A DNA stretch of 64,000 nucleotides from Gnetum montanum. Its lineage: Eukaryota > Streptophyta > Gnetopsida > Gnetales > Gnetaceae. The number at the start of each line of letters is the position of its first letter. Position 1 is the first letter of the stretch. The notes beneath the pieces are model-generated. The model saw nothing but the letters and a program-made list of their open reading frames with translations. It was not told the origin of the DNA and made no database searches. A program made the translations under genes and the position numbers. Where the stretch lies: assembly GCA_015680685.1 (NCBI GenBank), contig MNCI01030886.1, positions 250,651 through 314,650 of the forward strand, in the 5' to 3' direction. Below, piece after piece: positions 11,503 through 23,944 of this stretch.

Positions 11503-12372
11503 TGATGAGCAGTGAAGAATCCAACACCCAACCATATGAGATATGAGTGTTCATGTGCAATCCTGATCAAACTCCGTAGATAAGGCAATGTGATTATACT
11601 AGTAATTGATTAGCATTCGTAATCATTGCCTTCCCACATGAGTTAGTAAAATCAATGTGTATAGTTTAACTCATGGTGAGGTATATGATATTGATTTTGT
11701 ATTGGCCATTGGGCTTCCTAGTAAACATGAAGTGAAATTAAAGGTTTCTAAATCTAAGTGACAGTAAAACAAATCTAAACTAGCCTATGTGATGAGTAGC
11801 TAGTCCTGATTTTTCAATCACACCTTGGACTTCGTGCAACTACTGTTGGAATTACCAAGTACTACACTACTGAGCATACCAAGTGATAGTATTATTGGGT
11901 TACTAAGTAGTTACACTTACATGCTCGAGATTAGTCGTACTCATTCCACTTAACAACATTAAAAGTAAATTCAAGTAATCATATACATTAACTATGAAAA
12001 TAGTTAATAGTTAACTAATTAGAAAAAGATATAAAACTAAGTGTTGCTGCAATGATGTAGAGTAATCTCGATCTTTATTTCTGGTCATGCAATGTATCCA
12101 AGTACATCACACTTAATCAAAGATTTCATTCAATTACAAAACATCACACTGCAGGCACACACTACTAAGTACAGAATTCAAGAAAACAAACTGAAAGAGT
12201 TTTGTTACTAGGCTATCAAATCTACTATGGATCTATGCACCCCAAGTGTTGGTTATATAGGTTGGCACACATCCTGTAATATCATTTATATGATAACATA
12301 TGTTGAGATACAATAACATATCTACAACATCATAGATACGATATCATTTTCTTAAAATTTTCGGATTTATCA
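11503..12372 (-). repeat. 3' LTR of element 3
   Basis: The 870-bp LTR begins on the minus strand TGATAAATCCGA and ends CACTGCTCATCA-like at 11503. It is clearly homologous to 20917-21799: CCAACACCCAACCAT, the CTACTATTGG/CTACTGTTGG block and CAAGTACATCAC occur in both. The adjacent + sequence TACCCCCATGACT (12373-12385) is the complement of the purine tract found before the other LTRs. Confidence 0.85.
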
Positions 12373-12580
12373 TACCCCCATGACTAACTAAAGACTCATC
12401 CTTGACTTAAAACAAAATGAGGATGGAGTTCTTTACAAAATTAGAAGGTAGATCTACATGACACTAACTTCTATATAGATGACTCTCTAGTACCGTAGTG
12501 GAGTTTACAAAAATGAACACATGACATGACAATTTTAATAAAAAAATGCAAAATAAAATCTGGCAAGGTTGAGTGTAGCC

Positions 12581-15258
12581 TTATGTTTTTCTAGGTAGAG
12601 GTGGCTCTTCTATAGGTTTCTTCCCCTTGTCATCAAACTTCTTAAATTTGTATCTGTTTTGGAGCACCTGCAACTTCTCTTCTTTTGTTCTAGGATCGTG
12701 GATCATCCACATTGATGAACTAATGTTGAATAGATTCAGCACATTCCATGGCCATGACAGTTGCAAAAACATCTTATTGGCTTTAACACATCACGCTGCA
12801 AATTTTTTTCTCTCTTCTTTAAAAGCTTTGGCCTTTTCTCTGAGTTCATGATAGTCCGTTAATCTTTTGGCTAGATTTGCTACTACATCTTTTTACCCCT
12901 AGTAGCTAGCTTTAACTGCTTCTAGTTCTAAGTTTGCTACTTGAATTTTTTGTAGAGCATCTTTTCTATTTGCAAACTCCTTCTCGTGTAAGGCATAAGT
13001 GACTACTACTTACTATGCTAACTCATATTTGGGCCTACCTATTATTAACATGGCCAAATTAGCATAACAAAGATTTGCTAACACCATGTATTCTTTTAAA
13101 TCCTCTATCTATAGGTCTTTATTTTTCACTTTCACTTGATAGGTCTGGGCCATGCTATCCAAGATGGGTTTCCAATCAGGATTTTGTGCTACAATAGAAC
13201 TGATTTTGGCCTTTGCCATCTGGATTTCTTTCTAATTTATCTATTTGTACATGCCCACTTGGTTTCAAAAGTGTTCTTTGAGCCTTTCATGTTTCTTAGC
13301 CTCATTTTCCCATGTGTTAATTTTGATAGCTAATTTCTGTCTAATAGCACATACCTCCTCCATAAAGAAGATTCTATTTTCTCTTGCAAGGTGGCTCATA
13401 TCTTGGTTGACCCTCATCAACTACTCTCTCAGCTAATGGATGCTTTCTTCTAGGGTGTTTTTTTGCTTTTCTACTATGTTCAACCTCATGTTTTTTGCAA
13501 TGAGTTTCTTATTTTCTTCCTATAAGATAGCAAGTGCTTTGGTATGGGCATATGATTGGGCTTCGATTGTTGAAGCATTTCATCCTACCTTTTCTTTCTC
13601 ATCTGCTATATCTTTATTATTCTTAAGGAGGAAATTGATTTTCTCTATTCTGAATTATGCTATCTAATCTAGTGCTATGAACTAAGTTAGATATCTCCTT
13701 TCTTCTCTTAGGGCTACAAGATCTTCCTATAATTAGTGAAGCTCATTCTCAACATGCTCTACCCTCGTAACTAATTCAAACTATGTTACAGTGATATCAC
13801 TAGGAATATCAAATAGATTTTCCATAACTTATCCTATTTGCAATAATCTATTTAACACATCTTCATGTTTTGTAGGAGTCATAGAGGTACTAGTTAGCAT
13901 TTGAGCATCTTTGGTTCCACAAATATCAACTAGTGACAAAACATGTACATTAAATGATTCTTTGATGTGATCTATGATCACTTCTATGGCTCCCACTATA
14001 TCATGGTGTTGCATGACCACAACTGTAGCTCCTTCTCCAGATTCAAGACCCACTTGGAATAATGTGGCATTCTTGAAAATCTATTATGACCACTAGGCCT
14101 CTCATCCTGACTACAATGATATTTGTCCACTAGTAGGATTGGTTGAAATGTTTGGTTTGACTACATCATTAATAACTTTGAATAGATTGGTCTCTTCCTT
14201 GCTTCCCCAACTGATAGTTTCTACAATTTGTTGTAGATGACTCATTGAAGATATGTAATCTTGTGGCGGTGGTGGTGAAACTTTTGGTTGTTGCTACTCT
14301 TGTCTTGTGGGTTGAGTAGTCTCCTCAGTGTTTGGTTGTTCTTCTAATTGGTCCTTTTTTGGAGGAACTGGCTTGAGTAATTCGACATAGGAAGCATTTT
14401 TTGCCTTTCTTAATGCATCATTTCTATACCCTAGGATGCCAACTTGTTTACATAACTTCCAGATAAGGTAAGGGAATGGAAGTGTTAACTTTCCTACCTT
14501 CTTCTCCTTGAATTGCCTTTTGATTTTTGTGAAGTAGAGGTGAGCGATGTTTGCATTAAATTTTTCCATTAATATTGCACTTCCTCTAGCTGCATATGTA
14601 GAGATTTGATATAATTTTCTGGTAGAAAACATGTTATAAGTACCAATTTTAAAATAGATCTTTACTTTTGTAGTCAAATCATTGTATTCTTTATCTTCCT
14701 TACCATACATTTACTACAACCATAGCTTCCTAGCATCTGTGTTAGATCTAATTACTATTTATGCCACATTTTCTCCTTGATTAGTTACATTCAATACCTT
14801 TGCTATTACCTTAACTGAGTAAGACATTGAGATTCCTTCAATTTTGACTGCTGCATCAGCTTCTCAATTTTCCCAAAACTAGAGTGTTTCTCCTAGGTAC
14901 CATTCTCTATTGTTTGTCAAAGTAGGCCACAAAAGAGATGACTAAAGTTGAGCCTTAACAACTTCTGGAGCAAGTTCTAAGCATAAACCAAAGTTGAGTT
15001 CCACAATAACTATTGACATGATGGATTTTTCTTGAATAGCCTAAAGGCATTCAAGTGAAAATGTAAATAATTATCCTTGCATGGGCATTAATGGAACATC
15101 TTCTTTTGCTTGAGTAGATTACTTTGTGGTAGGAGTTTATTGATGAATGCTGAAGGATTGTACTTCCTATTTTCATTTTTTTGCTTTTGGATTTTTCTTG
15201 CTTGCTTGTCCTCTTCCACGACATCGTTGTCTTTTGCTTATCGGTCATGGGAGTTCAT
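12581..15258 (-). pseudogene. Accessory ORF of element 3: plant-mobile-type domain plus long coiled coil
   Basis: Read from a minus-strand ATG at 15258, about 890 codons can be followed to a TAA at 12583-12581, with many stops at CAA/CAG/CGA-like sites. The N-terminal third carries blocks such as FSTRKLYQISTYAARGSAIL and LTLPFPYLIWKLCKQVGIL (14640-14430), which resemble the putative plant transposon / plant mobile domain found in gypsy elements. A proline/glutamine linker follows. From about 13800 to 12780 it is a long charged, heptad-like helix rich in E, K, A, L and N. The end reads KANKMFLQLSWPWNVL and WMIHDPRTKEEK and finishes PPLPRKT. The same ending occurs at 35830-36054 in element H. 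Its function is unknown. Confidence 0.65.
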
Positions 15259-16100
15259 CTTGTGCTCCTCTTTTTGGGGCCATATACAGTCATTCAAGGG
15301 TTTGGGATTACTAGAATATTCTCATAAATGAGCAACAATTTGGTACCTTACTCATACCCTTAGTTATAAGAAGTTCTTAGTTCATTATGATTGTAGAGTT
15401 TGAAAATTTTTCAATAATAATCCCATTAGTACTTTAAATGAGTGGTATGATCAATTAGAAGTCTTCTTAAAGTTGTTTTGGCCTTAACATGAGTGATTTA
15501 CTTTAAAAATTCTTAATATGTTTCCTTAGACTTACCCTTGCAATATCTTTTGGTTGTTAGAAATTTTGAAAAAATCAACTAAAATTTCCCTTACTAGCAA
15601 ACCCCCACAACTAAGGTGATCACTCCAGGATCATGTAGATTTGAAAATCACATACTTTGGGGCAATAATAAGCAAGTTATGGGAATTATAAGTTGGAGTG
15701 TCAAAGCTCTTAGCTACAAAAAAAGTTTGGCAACAACTCCCTTCTTATGAAATTTAGAAATGAAAAATTTTTTCTAACTCCCCCACACTATATATAGAAT
15801 TTATGAGTGTGATATCATAAATGCAATATCGTAGGTGCCTATGATATTGTACATACAATGTCACCATAGAAAAATAAAAAATTTTGAATGGTTTTCTTGG
15901 AAAATGAGTCCCATAGGATAGTTAGAAGATATGCATCATGTTGAAAGGTTCTTGATATGGAGATGATGCTTTAGTTGTGAAAAATAAACGTTGAAAGCCT
16001 ATGATTAAGAAATCATGGGCTATGAAGTATATGAGGTATTGATGAAATGATGAGAAAGACAACATTGTTATGCTATTAGAATAGATAGTGTGAATGATAT
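15259..16100 (-). other. Non-coding stretch of element 3
   Basis: No domain was recognised. Around 15810-15860 are repeats of GATATCATA, CAATATCG and GATATTGTAC that resemble U3 motifs of the family LTRs, so LTR-derived sequence may have been captured here. Confidence 0.35.
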
Positions 16101-17310
16101 GGGAAGTATTTATTGTTATTTATTGGAATTGGAAGGCTCAGGATGATGTGGAATCACTTGGTAGGTATAAGATACAATACTTATACAAGTGGGTCCTTCC
16201 CAAAGTAAGCTCTAGCTCTTAATGCCCTTGTATAACCACACTTAGAGGCATCCTTAGGTATTTAAGGAGTTGAATGTAACACATACCTATTTAGCAAAAC
16301 ACACATATTAGTACCACCAAATTGGAAAAATAACTCTATGTTACACAAAATCATAAGTTATGATTATTTAAATAGTGAGATGAAATGGTTCTAGAAGGGA
16401 TTGCAGAAATCAGGACATGAGGTGTCTTACTATAGGCATAATGAATTCTTGTGTTTTATTAATGGTTAAGGTAATCATTAGCCTTTCTGTCCAAGATTCA
16501 AACCAAGTCCAAACCACATTCCACTGGCACCACACGTTTTATCTCTTGGAATTACAATTGTAAGACTATCAATGTTACAAAGAGTATTTTCACTTGATGT
16601 ATTGTCCAAGGAAGGAGTTTATTCATGGCACTTTATTTTTATTTTTACATTTCTAATAAGTTGCCTACCTTTAGGCATGGGTAACATGTCTTTCCAGTGG
16701 GACCCCCAAAAACTTATTTTGTGCCCTTTATTTGTTATTTGTGTTAACCTTTTTAAGGTTGCACTTATTTTACTCTTACTCCCATTCTTTGTTATATCTA
16801 CCAAGATATAATAAAACCTTAGTAACATGATATAACTTATAATAAGAATCCAAAAATAATACATAGGTCCCCTTAATATCACACCCTTTTCATTTCCCCT
16901 TAGTTCTTCACTTTTCTATCCATGGCATAATGATCATAAGTTTATTCTTAGTTTCATGATGGAAAGAATATCATTATGGCCATGGTAAGAACCTCTTATT
17001 AATGGATGGATGGATGATGTGGGCTCACTATGCAAATAATCTATCTTTTATGACTTGATAACATAGAGAAATTTTCACCTTATTGGGCTACATCTTGGCT
17101 TTATTTAAATGTGTTTTATTAAATATTAAAAATAATTTACAAAGAGTTTAAAACAAAGTATAAAAGAAATGGGAAACATGGTAAAAATTATAAAGAATTA
17201 AAAATGTTAAAAAATTGAAAAATATTAAATAATGTGAAAAATTGAAGAAATGAGAAAGTATAAAAGAATGAGAAAAATGTAAAAGAAAATGAAAAAGCTA
17301 TTATTAATTC
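16101..17310 (-). other. 3'-UTR-like and A-rich region of element 3
   Basis: 16130-16930 is the reverse complement of sequence found before the 3' LTRs of elements 1 and 2, for example GTGGGTCCTTCCCAAAGTA against TTTGGGGAGGACCCAC near 812-831. From 17100 to 17300 the + strand is a degenerate AAA/GAAAAATG-rich stretch of low complexity. The accessory ORF therefore sits inside what is the 3' non-coding region in autonomous relatives. Confidence 0.6.
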
Positions 17311-17315
17311 CTATG

Positions 17316-18170
17316 TCATAATAATGTGTCTTCCCCACAACTAAACTCTTGGGAAAGTGTTCGGAAAATGCTTCCCATATCTCCTAGATCATACAATTTG
17401 GGTGGTTCTCTTACCATCTTTAGGGTTTTAACTTTGTTATGATTATCCCATGTGATCTTGATCATAGTTGAGTTTTGATCATCTAAGTTCTTATTTTTGC
17501 TTTCCACTAATATGTGTTTATGATTTAATATTTTTGTTTCCAAGTCATTAGTTGGAGTCATTTTCTTCAGATAGGAATTAGTAAGTGGTTCATGTGTATC
17601 CATGCATATGTTTGACAAATTAAGGTTCTTAGTTGGTGGCCACAGGGTGTCTTTGGATTTTGTGGCTTCTTCTCTTCTTTCTACATAGATTTGTATTTCA
17701 TTACTACTATGGACCGGTATGGTATCTATGTTAGTACTTTGAATATTCTATTCACTATTGCATCCTTCTCTTTTAGTAGTCATGCATGGAATTCTTTGTG
17801 TATGGATGGCTCCATGTTTATCCTCTTTCAAGATATCCATGGAATAATCTCTCATGTTTAGCCTAGCAATAATGGTGCTAAGCCATGCCCTCCCCATGAT
17901 GATTGGACATTCCTTATCAGTATCCTTCACATTGATCACCAAGAAGCCTTCTAGGTAGGACCACCCATTGATAGTGGTCAGTACGTCGTCAGTCTATCCC
18001 AAAGGGATGGCAACAGATTGATCTGCAAGCTCCAACTAGATGCTGCATTTCTTAAATGGTGGTAGTTTCCACGTTTGATATGTGTCATAGGAGATTAAAT
18101 TGACTCTGGAACCTAGGTGTAATAGAGATTTTCACGATAGAGTCCCAATTACCTGAAGATAGATTAAAGG
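17316..18170 (-). pseudogene. Athila-type protease remnant with unusual C-terminal extension
   Basis: The minus strand reads SRVNLISYDTYQTW (near 18100), where the catalytic D-S-G-A-x-x-x-L-I motif has decayed. It continues with LELADQSVAIPLG and then DKECPIIMGRAWLSTIIARL (about 17920-17860), the PII-x-GR-x-[FW]-L-[SA]-T block of Athila proteases. Instead of RT, the frame continues about 200 codons through hydrophilic sequence and ends GEDTLL at about 17316. The same protease block in element 2 is followed by RT. Confidence 0.7.
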
Positions 18171-20779
18171 AACTCCTAGGTTAATTTGCTTCTATGGGAC
18201 TAACCATATTGTAATCCAATCGGTAACAACTATAGTGAGCATGACAGTCTACATTTTTAGACTTAATGATGACAAAAGCTTTTCAAGAGTGAGCAGATCT
18301 ATTTTGGAGAAGATGATCTTGATAAAGCTCTTATACTACCAACCTTCTCTAGACTCATCCTAAAGAAAGCATGTTTGTTTATTTGGCCTTGAGCATTGCT
18401 AGTGAGATCTTCTATTTGTACATTTACTACCCTTGCAACCTTCTTCTACCATGGTTGTGATGGTAGTTAACCCTGCATTACAGGAGGTGACATTAGTGGC
18501 AAAGGATTTGGATTGGGATTTGAAAGATCAGCTATTTATGGGTGCATGTGTGAGTTTAGATTAGTCCTTGGTAGCGTTAGTTAGTGGTATTCTTATGGGT
18601 AACATTGTGAATTTTGAACAGTGGCATTCGCTAGTGAGATTGGATGCTAGACATAGTATCCATAAGGACTAGGTTGTCGATATAGATACTATTGGTGTAA
18701 TGATGGCATGGCCCATGATTATAGTTGCTACCACTGCTAATAGTAGTGCTCATGCAGCTATGGCAAGGCTCCACTAGGATAGTACATTGGTTGAGGTTGT
18801 TGTCTATAGTTACCTTGAGAATAAGGTAACCATTTGAGCATTTTCTTTTGAACAAATTGTGGGGTTAAGTGTGTATGCCCCAATTTCTTGTAGATGTACC
18901 ATGACTGGACAACATCCCTTAGGGTGCTCATATTGGCACATAGTACAACCTTCATCATATGTGGAGCTAGTGTCTAAGTACCTAGCTACTGAAGTAACTT
19001 TTTCCTTTTGTCCAAATTCATTCTTCTTCTTTTTGTCTCTACCTCTATTGAGCACTTATTTTGCTTTCTCCTCCACAATCTTTAGTGTTGTTGTACATCG
19101 TTAATCTATTGAATTCTCCATTTTTGCTACCTGTGATACTACATCAGCAATAGATTTCTAAATTTGTGGCATCCCTTTCTTCATGTCTTGATCCAAGGTT
19201 TCTTCCTCTTGGGTATCACATACCTGTGCATCCCTTTTTTGGATTGATGAATCCCAATTATATTCTTCAACTAATTCCTTTTTTCTAAGTTCTCATTCTT
19301 CACTTGCCACTTGATTGATGAGTCTTTGAATTTGATGGGTGATTAATACTGATAGTCTTCCTTGGGCATAAACCTCAAGGGTCTCTTTTTTTATTTCTCA
19401 GCCCACCTATGATGTGCATTAGCTATTTCTCTGATGAAAATTCATGGCCTCGGCATCTATGTAATAATGAATAATATATGTCCATTGTTGCATCAAGGGT
19501 CTCATGAGTCCCTTGTTTCTAGTTCTAGATTTGCTTTCTTAGGTTCAACACTCATGAATATGTTTGATATTTGTCATTAAAAATTTCAAGCATGGTACTC
19601 CAGCATCTGATGGATTTAGGTTTTAGTGACTTGTACCAGCTTTTTGCTTCCTTCACAAGTGTCCTAGGAAATAACTTTAATTTCTATCAATCACTCTCTA
19701 TGTTTTGAAGGGCATAGGCATCATGGAATGCTTGAAGATAATGCTAAGGATCGATGTTATAACCTCCTTCAAATCTGATCATGTTATTCATATCTAATTG
19801 TTTGATTCGGCTATCTCGTGCATGTTTGGTTGGTATGTAGACTGATTCCTGAATGTTCATCATGTTCTGGGTTACCATAATGGGTTCATTATCATGATTA
19901 GGTTCATAAGCTTTGTGCTAGCAATGATCCCTTTTCTGCTCGTGCCACTCTTGATCCTCTATTCTATTTCTGTACCTTTTTTTCATACTTCTCATCTTTT
20001 GAATCAAAATACCTTAAGTATTGGTCATGAAAATCATGAGCTCTTCTCTTTTTCCTATTAAGGTCTCGGTACCTGTGTTGTCTCCTATCATAGTCCTCTG
20101 ATGATCATGATGAAGTAGAGAAGGTAAAAGGAGAATGGTGTTAGCTGGTTCTCCTTTCATGACTCTTGTGAGTTTCCTTATAGGACTTAGGAGTATCCCT
20201 TAGCCTAGAGTCCTGCTTGTATCTTAAGCCAGTAGTCTCCCCCTTATGTGGCTCTGCCAAGGTAGAGTGAAGTTGGGCCTTGATAGGTTGTTCTAGTCCA
20301 ATGATAGGTATCTTTAATGGCTCCTAATTGTTTTGGTGGAGTTGTTCCGAAATGAACTAATCAACATCAAGCTCTTCGATGACAACAAATGTGTTGTCTT
20401 TCTTCCCTTTGGTATTAACATGTTTGACCTCCATAGCAACATCTCTCTTTATCTACTCCCTTGTAGGTTCATAGGGTTTGGTCATGTGTTTAGTCACATA
20501 ATACCCTTCTTGAATCTAGTCTAAGTGCATTCCTCTTAGACTAGTTTGTAGCATGTTTAGTGATGTACATTCAGGAGGCAAGACTATGTTTCCTTACATA
20601 TCTCTCCACCTCATTTGTCTATCATGATGGAATATGAAGGTAAAGTCTAGATGGTATGGATTAGTGTGAGCATAAGTAATACATGTTTGCATTGGCATTC
20701 CCTAGTCTTCTTCATTAGTAATCCTATCACTACTCCGTGTTTCCTTGGCAGGTGATAATTGATCATTATGTGAAGGCAT
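18171..20779 (-). pseudogene. gag remnant of element 3 (Athila type)
   Basis: Gag probably starts at the minus ATG 20779-20777 (MPSHNDQL). A basic, Arg/Asp-rich N-terminal region follows. The core block near 19780-19600 reads IRFEGGYNIDPQHYLQAF and LKLFPRTLVKEAKSWY, matching Athila Gag (IPxFxGxxxxDPxxxLxxF; LFPxxLxxxAxxWY). Near 18970-18900 an atypical zinc knuckle reads CTMCQYEHPKGCCPVM (C-x2-C-x3-H-x4-C). Element 2 has nearly the same knuckle. Stops and shifts are frequent. Confidence 0.7.
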
Positions 20780-20897
20780 GTTATTGTTTTTTGATAGTTT
20801 ATGTTAAGTTTGCTTTATATTAAGGTTGTAAAGATTAGAGTTATGTTCTGATACAACAAACTTTGGAAAAGTAATTACTTAGTATAACATCGACTTA

Positions 20898-20915
20898 TCC
20901 CTGGCAACAGTGCCA
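20898..20915 (-). other. Primer-binding site, tRNA-Asp type
   Basis: On the minus strand TGGCACTGTTGCCAGGGA follows the LTR end by one base. The plant tRNA-Asp complement used by Athila/Tat elements is TGGCGCCGTTGCCGGGGA. The three differences are all transitions of the kind deamination gives. Confidence 0.85.
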
Positions 20916-20916
20916 A

Positions 20917-21799
20917 TGATGAGTGGTGGAGTGCCCAACACCCAACCATTCGAGATACAAGTGTTCATGCATAATCTCAATCGAACTCCATAGATAAGGT
21001 AATGTGATTATACCAATAATTGATTACTATTCATTATCATTATCTTTTCACATGAGCTAGTAAAATCAATGTGTATGGTTTAACTCAATGTGAGGTATAT
21101 GATATTGATGTTGTATTGGCCATTAGGCTCCTAGTAAACATGAAGTAAAAGTAAAGGTTTCTAAATCTAAGTGATAATAAAAAAAATCTAAACTAGCCTA
21201 TGCGATGAGTAGCTGATCCTAATCTTCCGGTCACACCTTGGACTTTATGCAACTACTATTGGGATTACCAAGTGCTACACTACTAGGCATACCAAGTGAT
21301 AGTACTATTGGATTACCAAGTAGTTACACTTATGTGCTCAATATCAACTGTACTTACTCCGCTTAATGACACTAAAAGTAAATTGCAAGTAATCATAAAC
21401 ATTAACTATGAAAACAGTTAATAGTAAACTAATTAGAAACAAATATAAAACTAAATGTTTCTACAATGATGTAGACTAATCTTGATCTTTGTCATCAGTC
21501 ATGCAATATGTCCAAGTACATCACCCTCGAATCAAGATTCTGTTCAATTACAAAACATCAGACTATAGGTAAACAGTGCTAAGTACTAAATTCAAGAAAA
21601 CAAATTAAAAGAGTTCTTTTACTAGGCTATCAAATCTACTATGGATCCATGCACCTAAGTGTTGCTTATATAGGCTAGAAAGCACCTCGTGATATCATTT
21701 ATACAATAATATATGTTGAGATATGATAATGTATCTATGACATCATAGATACAATTTTGTAACTATAGTATTGTTGCCTCAAAATTTTTGGATATATCA
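20917..21799 (-). repeat. 5' LTR of element 3
   Basis: An 883-bp LTR reads on the minus strand from TGATATATCC (21799) to CCACTCATCA (20917). It has the same internal landmarks as 11503-12372. It ends one base before the tRNA-Asp primer site and is flanked at 21800-21804 by ATAGG, the partner of GTAGG at 11498-11502. Confidence 0.85.
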
Positions 21800-22093
21800 A
21801 TAGGTACAACATTATTAATCTGTGGTATGTTAATCTTACAACGATAACTAAAAGCTAGCTATGGAATAAGCTAGATAAACAAGTGATCATTTCATTTGCA
21901 CTCAATGAGAATGAACACTAATTCCATAATGAGGCATTTCAAAAATCACAAATTGTAAATACATAGTTGGAGGTTCTTAGAGTGAAGTTCATCAATCAAA
22001 GAAATGTTACTAAGAATCTAACTGATCAAATTATGAACTACTAGGATCTAAGGGCTAAAGTAGCAATGCTTGACATTGAACACACACATTTTT
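21800..22093 (+). pseudogene. Accessory ORF of host element H, fragment 3 (coiled coil)
   Basis: The + frame reads QLEVLRVKFINQRNV-like and LTDQIMNY-DLRAKVAMLD, with TAG/TAA at probable CAG/CAA positions. It aligns residue for residue with the coiled-coil end of the element-3 accessory ORF (LELEAVKASYQGQKDV, LAKRLTDYHELREKAK). It stops at the TGTAACACCCC terminus at 22094 and continues at 35817. This is strong evidence that everything between was inserted into one ORF. Confidence 0.65.
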
Positions 22094-23944
22094 TGTAACA
22101 CCCCTATTCCTAGAGCCTTTACTTTGGTATATGTATGTGGTACATTTTATGTGTATGTGCTAGCTGATTCATGCATGGTGTATGTCTTCATAATAATATT
22201 CTATTGCTTAGTATGTATTTTTTAATGTGGTTTTTAATAGCATGTTATGTATCTTGTATAATGATAAATTGTGAGTATGTTACATGTTTTATATTATATA
22301 ATTTATGTGATATAAGGATTACATCTTGGATTTATGATTTTAGCTTCATATGTGCACTAATTCTATTAGATCTTGTAACTAGGTACCATGATGTTGAGTA
22401 CACTACACACATGGGGTATGATCAAGCAACTGTAGTTGTGGATTGGGTTGTTATGATGTTTGTGTCTAATGTTCATATTAAGTTAATTGGTATGATATAT
22501 GGGGTTGGTTAGAGATTTTTGAACACTCATTTTTATTAATTTAGTATGAGGTTACTTTTTTAATTTAAAAGTAAATATTACTTTTGAGAAAAGTATGAGT
22601 AACATGGAGTTTATAAATAAAAGAATAAAATAGATAGATTTATTAAAATATATAAATATATTTAATTGATAAAATTATGAGTTAACTTGAGATGTAGCTA
22701 GTTGGGGATTTAATTAGTATTTTTCATGAATTTGGAAACTTTTGCTATTTATTTTCAAGATTTTTTAGGAAGTGCTTGGAGGTTTTGTTGGTTTTCACAA
22801 CTTGGGCAACAAATCCTTCTTGGAGCTTGGTTCATTCTCTTCTTGGTGATGTTGTGCTTTTCATGAATCTTAGAGGTGCTTCCATGATGGTTTCAACTAG
22901 GGCTTCAATGATTGTTTTCTTGTTAAGGATTTGCCATAGATTTTCCTTCTATTAATTTGGATGAAAAAGAATTGTGCATGTATGGGTATGATTTTCTTCA
23001 AGATTAACTAGATGATTTCTCCCTTAAACTTATGCAACTTGATTAACAATAATTTGGGATTTCAAATTTTACGTAATCTTGATGGATGAAATTTTTTATT
23101 GAATCTTAGATTATTTAAGGTCTTGTGAATTTGTAGCATGTTTTCCATTAAATCTAGGTTTTGTGTATGTTCACGTCCTATTTTTCTTGACATTTGATTC
23201 CTTGGTTATGATTTTTCGGTTTCCTTTATGTTAAAATTCTAGTGTAAATTTGTAAGTATGTCTAGGAAATTTGATCATTTGGTCAACTTGATATATGAAA
23301 AAGATGTTTAGCAAAAAATCATGCATTTTGGACCACTTTCAGGTCCACTTGACTAGATTTATGTAGTCAACCAAACTACAAACTTGAAAGCAAGTTTTGT
23401 CTTTATTGGAGTGATTGAATGATGTGGTCAACCATACTAAAATGTACCAAAAATATGTCTCATCTCAGATAGGTTGACCAGACCCTTAGGATGAATGAAA
23501 AAAGAGGTTGCTAGAAAGGGAAGTAAGGTGAAATATTTGAAATCTTATTAACTTAATACTAATTTATCTCAGAACCTATGAAATTGATGTAGAACATTTT
23601 GGAACCTTACATTGTTGAAGGATTTGCACTTGGATATGATGGTTTATGAGTTTTTCACCTTGTTGATTAGTTCCCACAATTGGTATTACATATAGTTATG
23701 TACTTCTTGTAATTAAGTAATCATTGATGATACACTTCATGTCTTATATGATGTAATTTGCTATGTTGATGATGATACGAAATAGATGCCTATACTAGTA
23801 CGAGCTTAGGCTTAAAAGGCTTGATGACATTGTAAGACCCAAGTAGATGAGGATAAGAACCTTATAGTCCTTAGCATCAAATCATATGGTTATTGCTATA
23901 TAGACCAATGAGGGAATGATTAAAATAGTTTTTATGAAACATTA

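Larger units (their letters stand above)
11503..21799 (-). mobile_element. Non-autonomous Athila-like element 3 (gag-PR plus accessory ORF, no RT/INT)
   Basis: A complete element of about 10.3 kb runs on the minus strand: 5' LTR (20917-21799), tRNA-Asp primer site (20898-20915), gag (from 20779), protease with a novel tail (to 17316), non-coding 3'-type sequence (about 17000-16100), an accessory ORF (15258-12581), a purine tract beside 12373, and the 3' LTR (11503-12372). Flanks are GTAGG (11498-11502) and ATAGG (21800-21804), a 5-bp duplication with one G/A difference. No reverse transcriptase, RNase H or integrase was recognised, so it would depend on a related autonomous element for mobility. 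Confidence 0.8.

Noticed and set aside
22171-22512. 113-codon + strand ORF
   Set aside because: It lies just inside the TGTAACACCCC LTR, is Ile/Tyr/Met/Cys-rich from AT composition, and has no recognisable motif.
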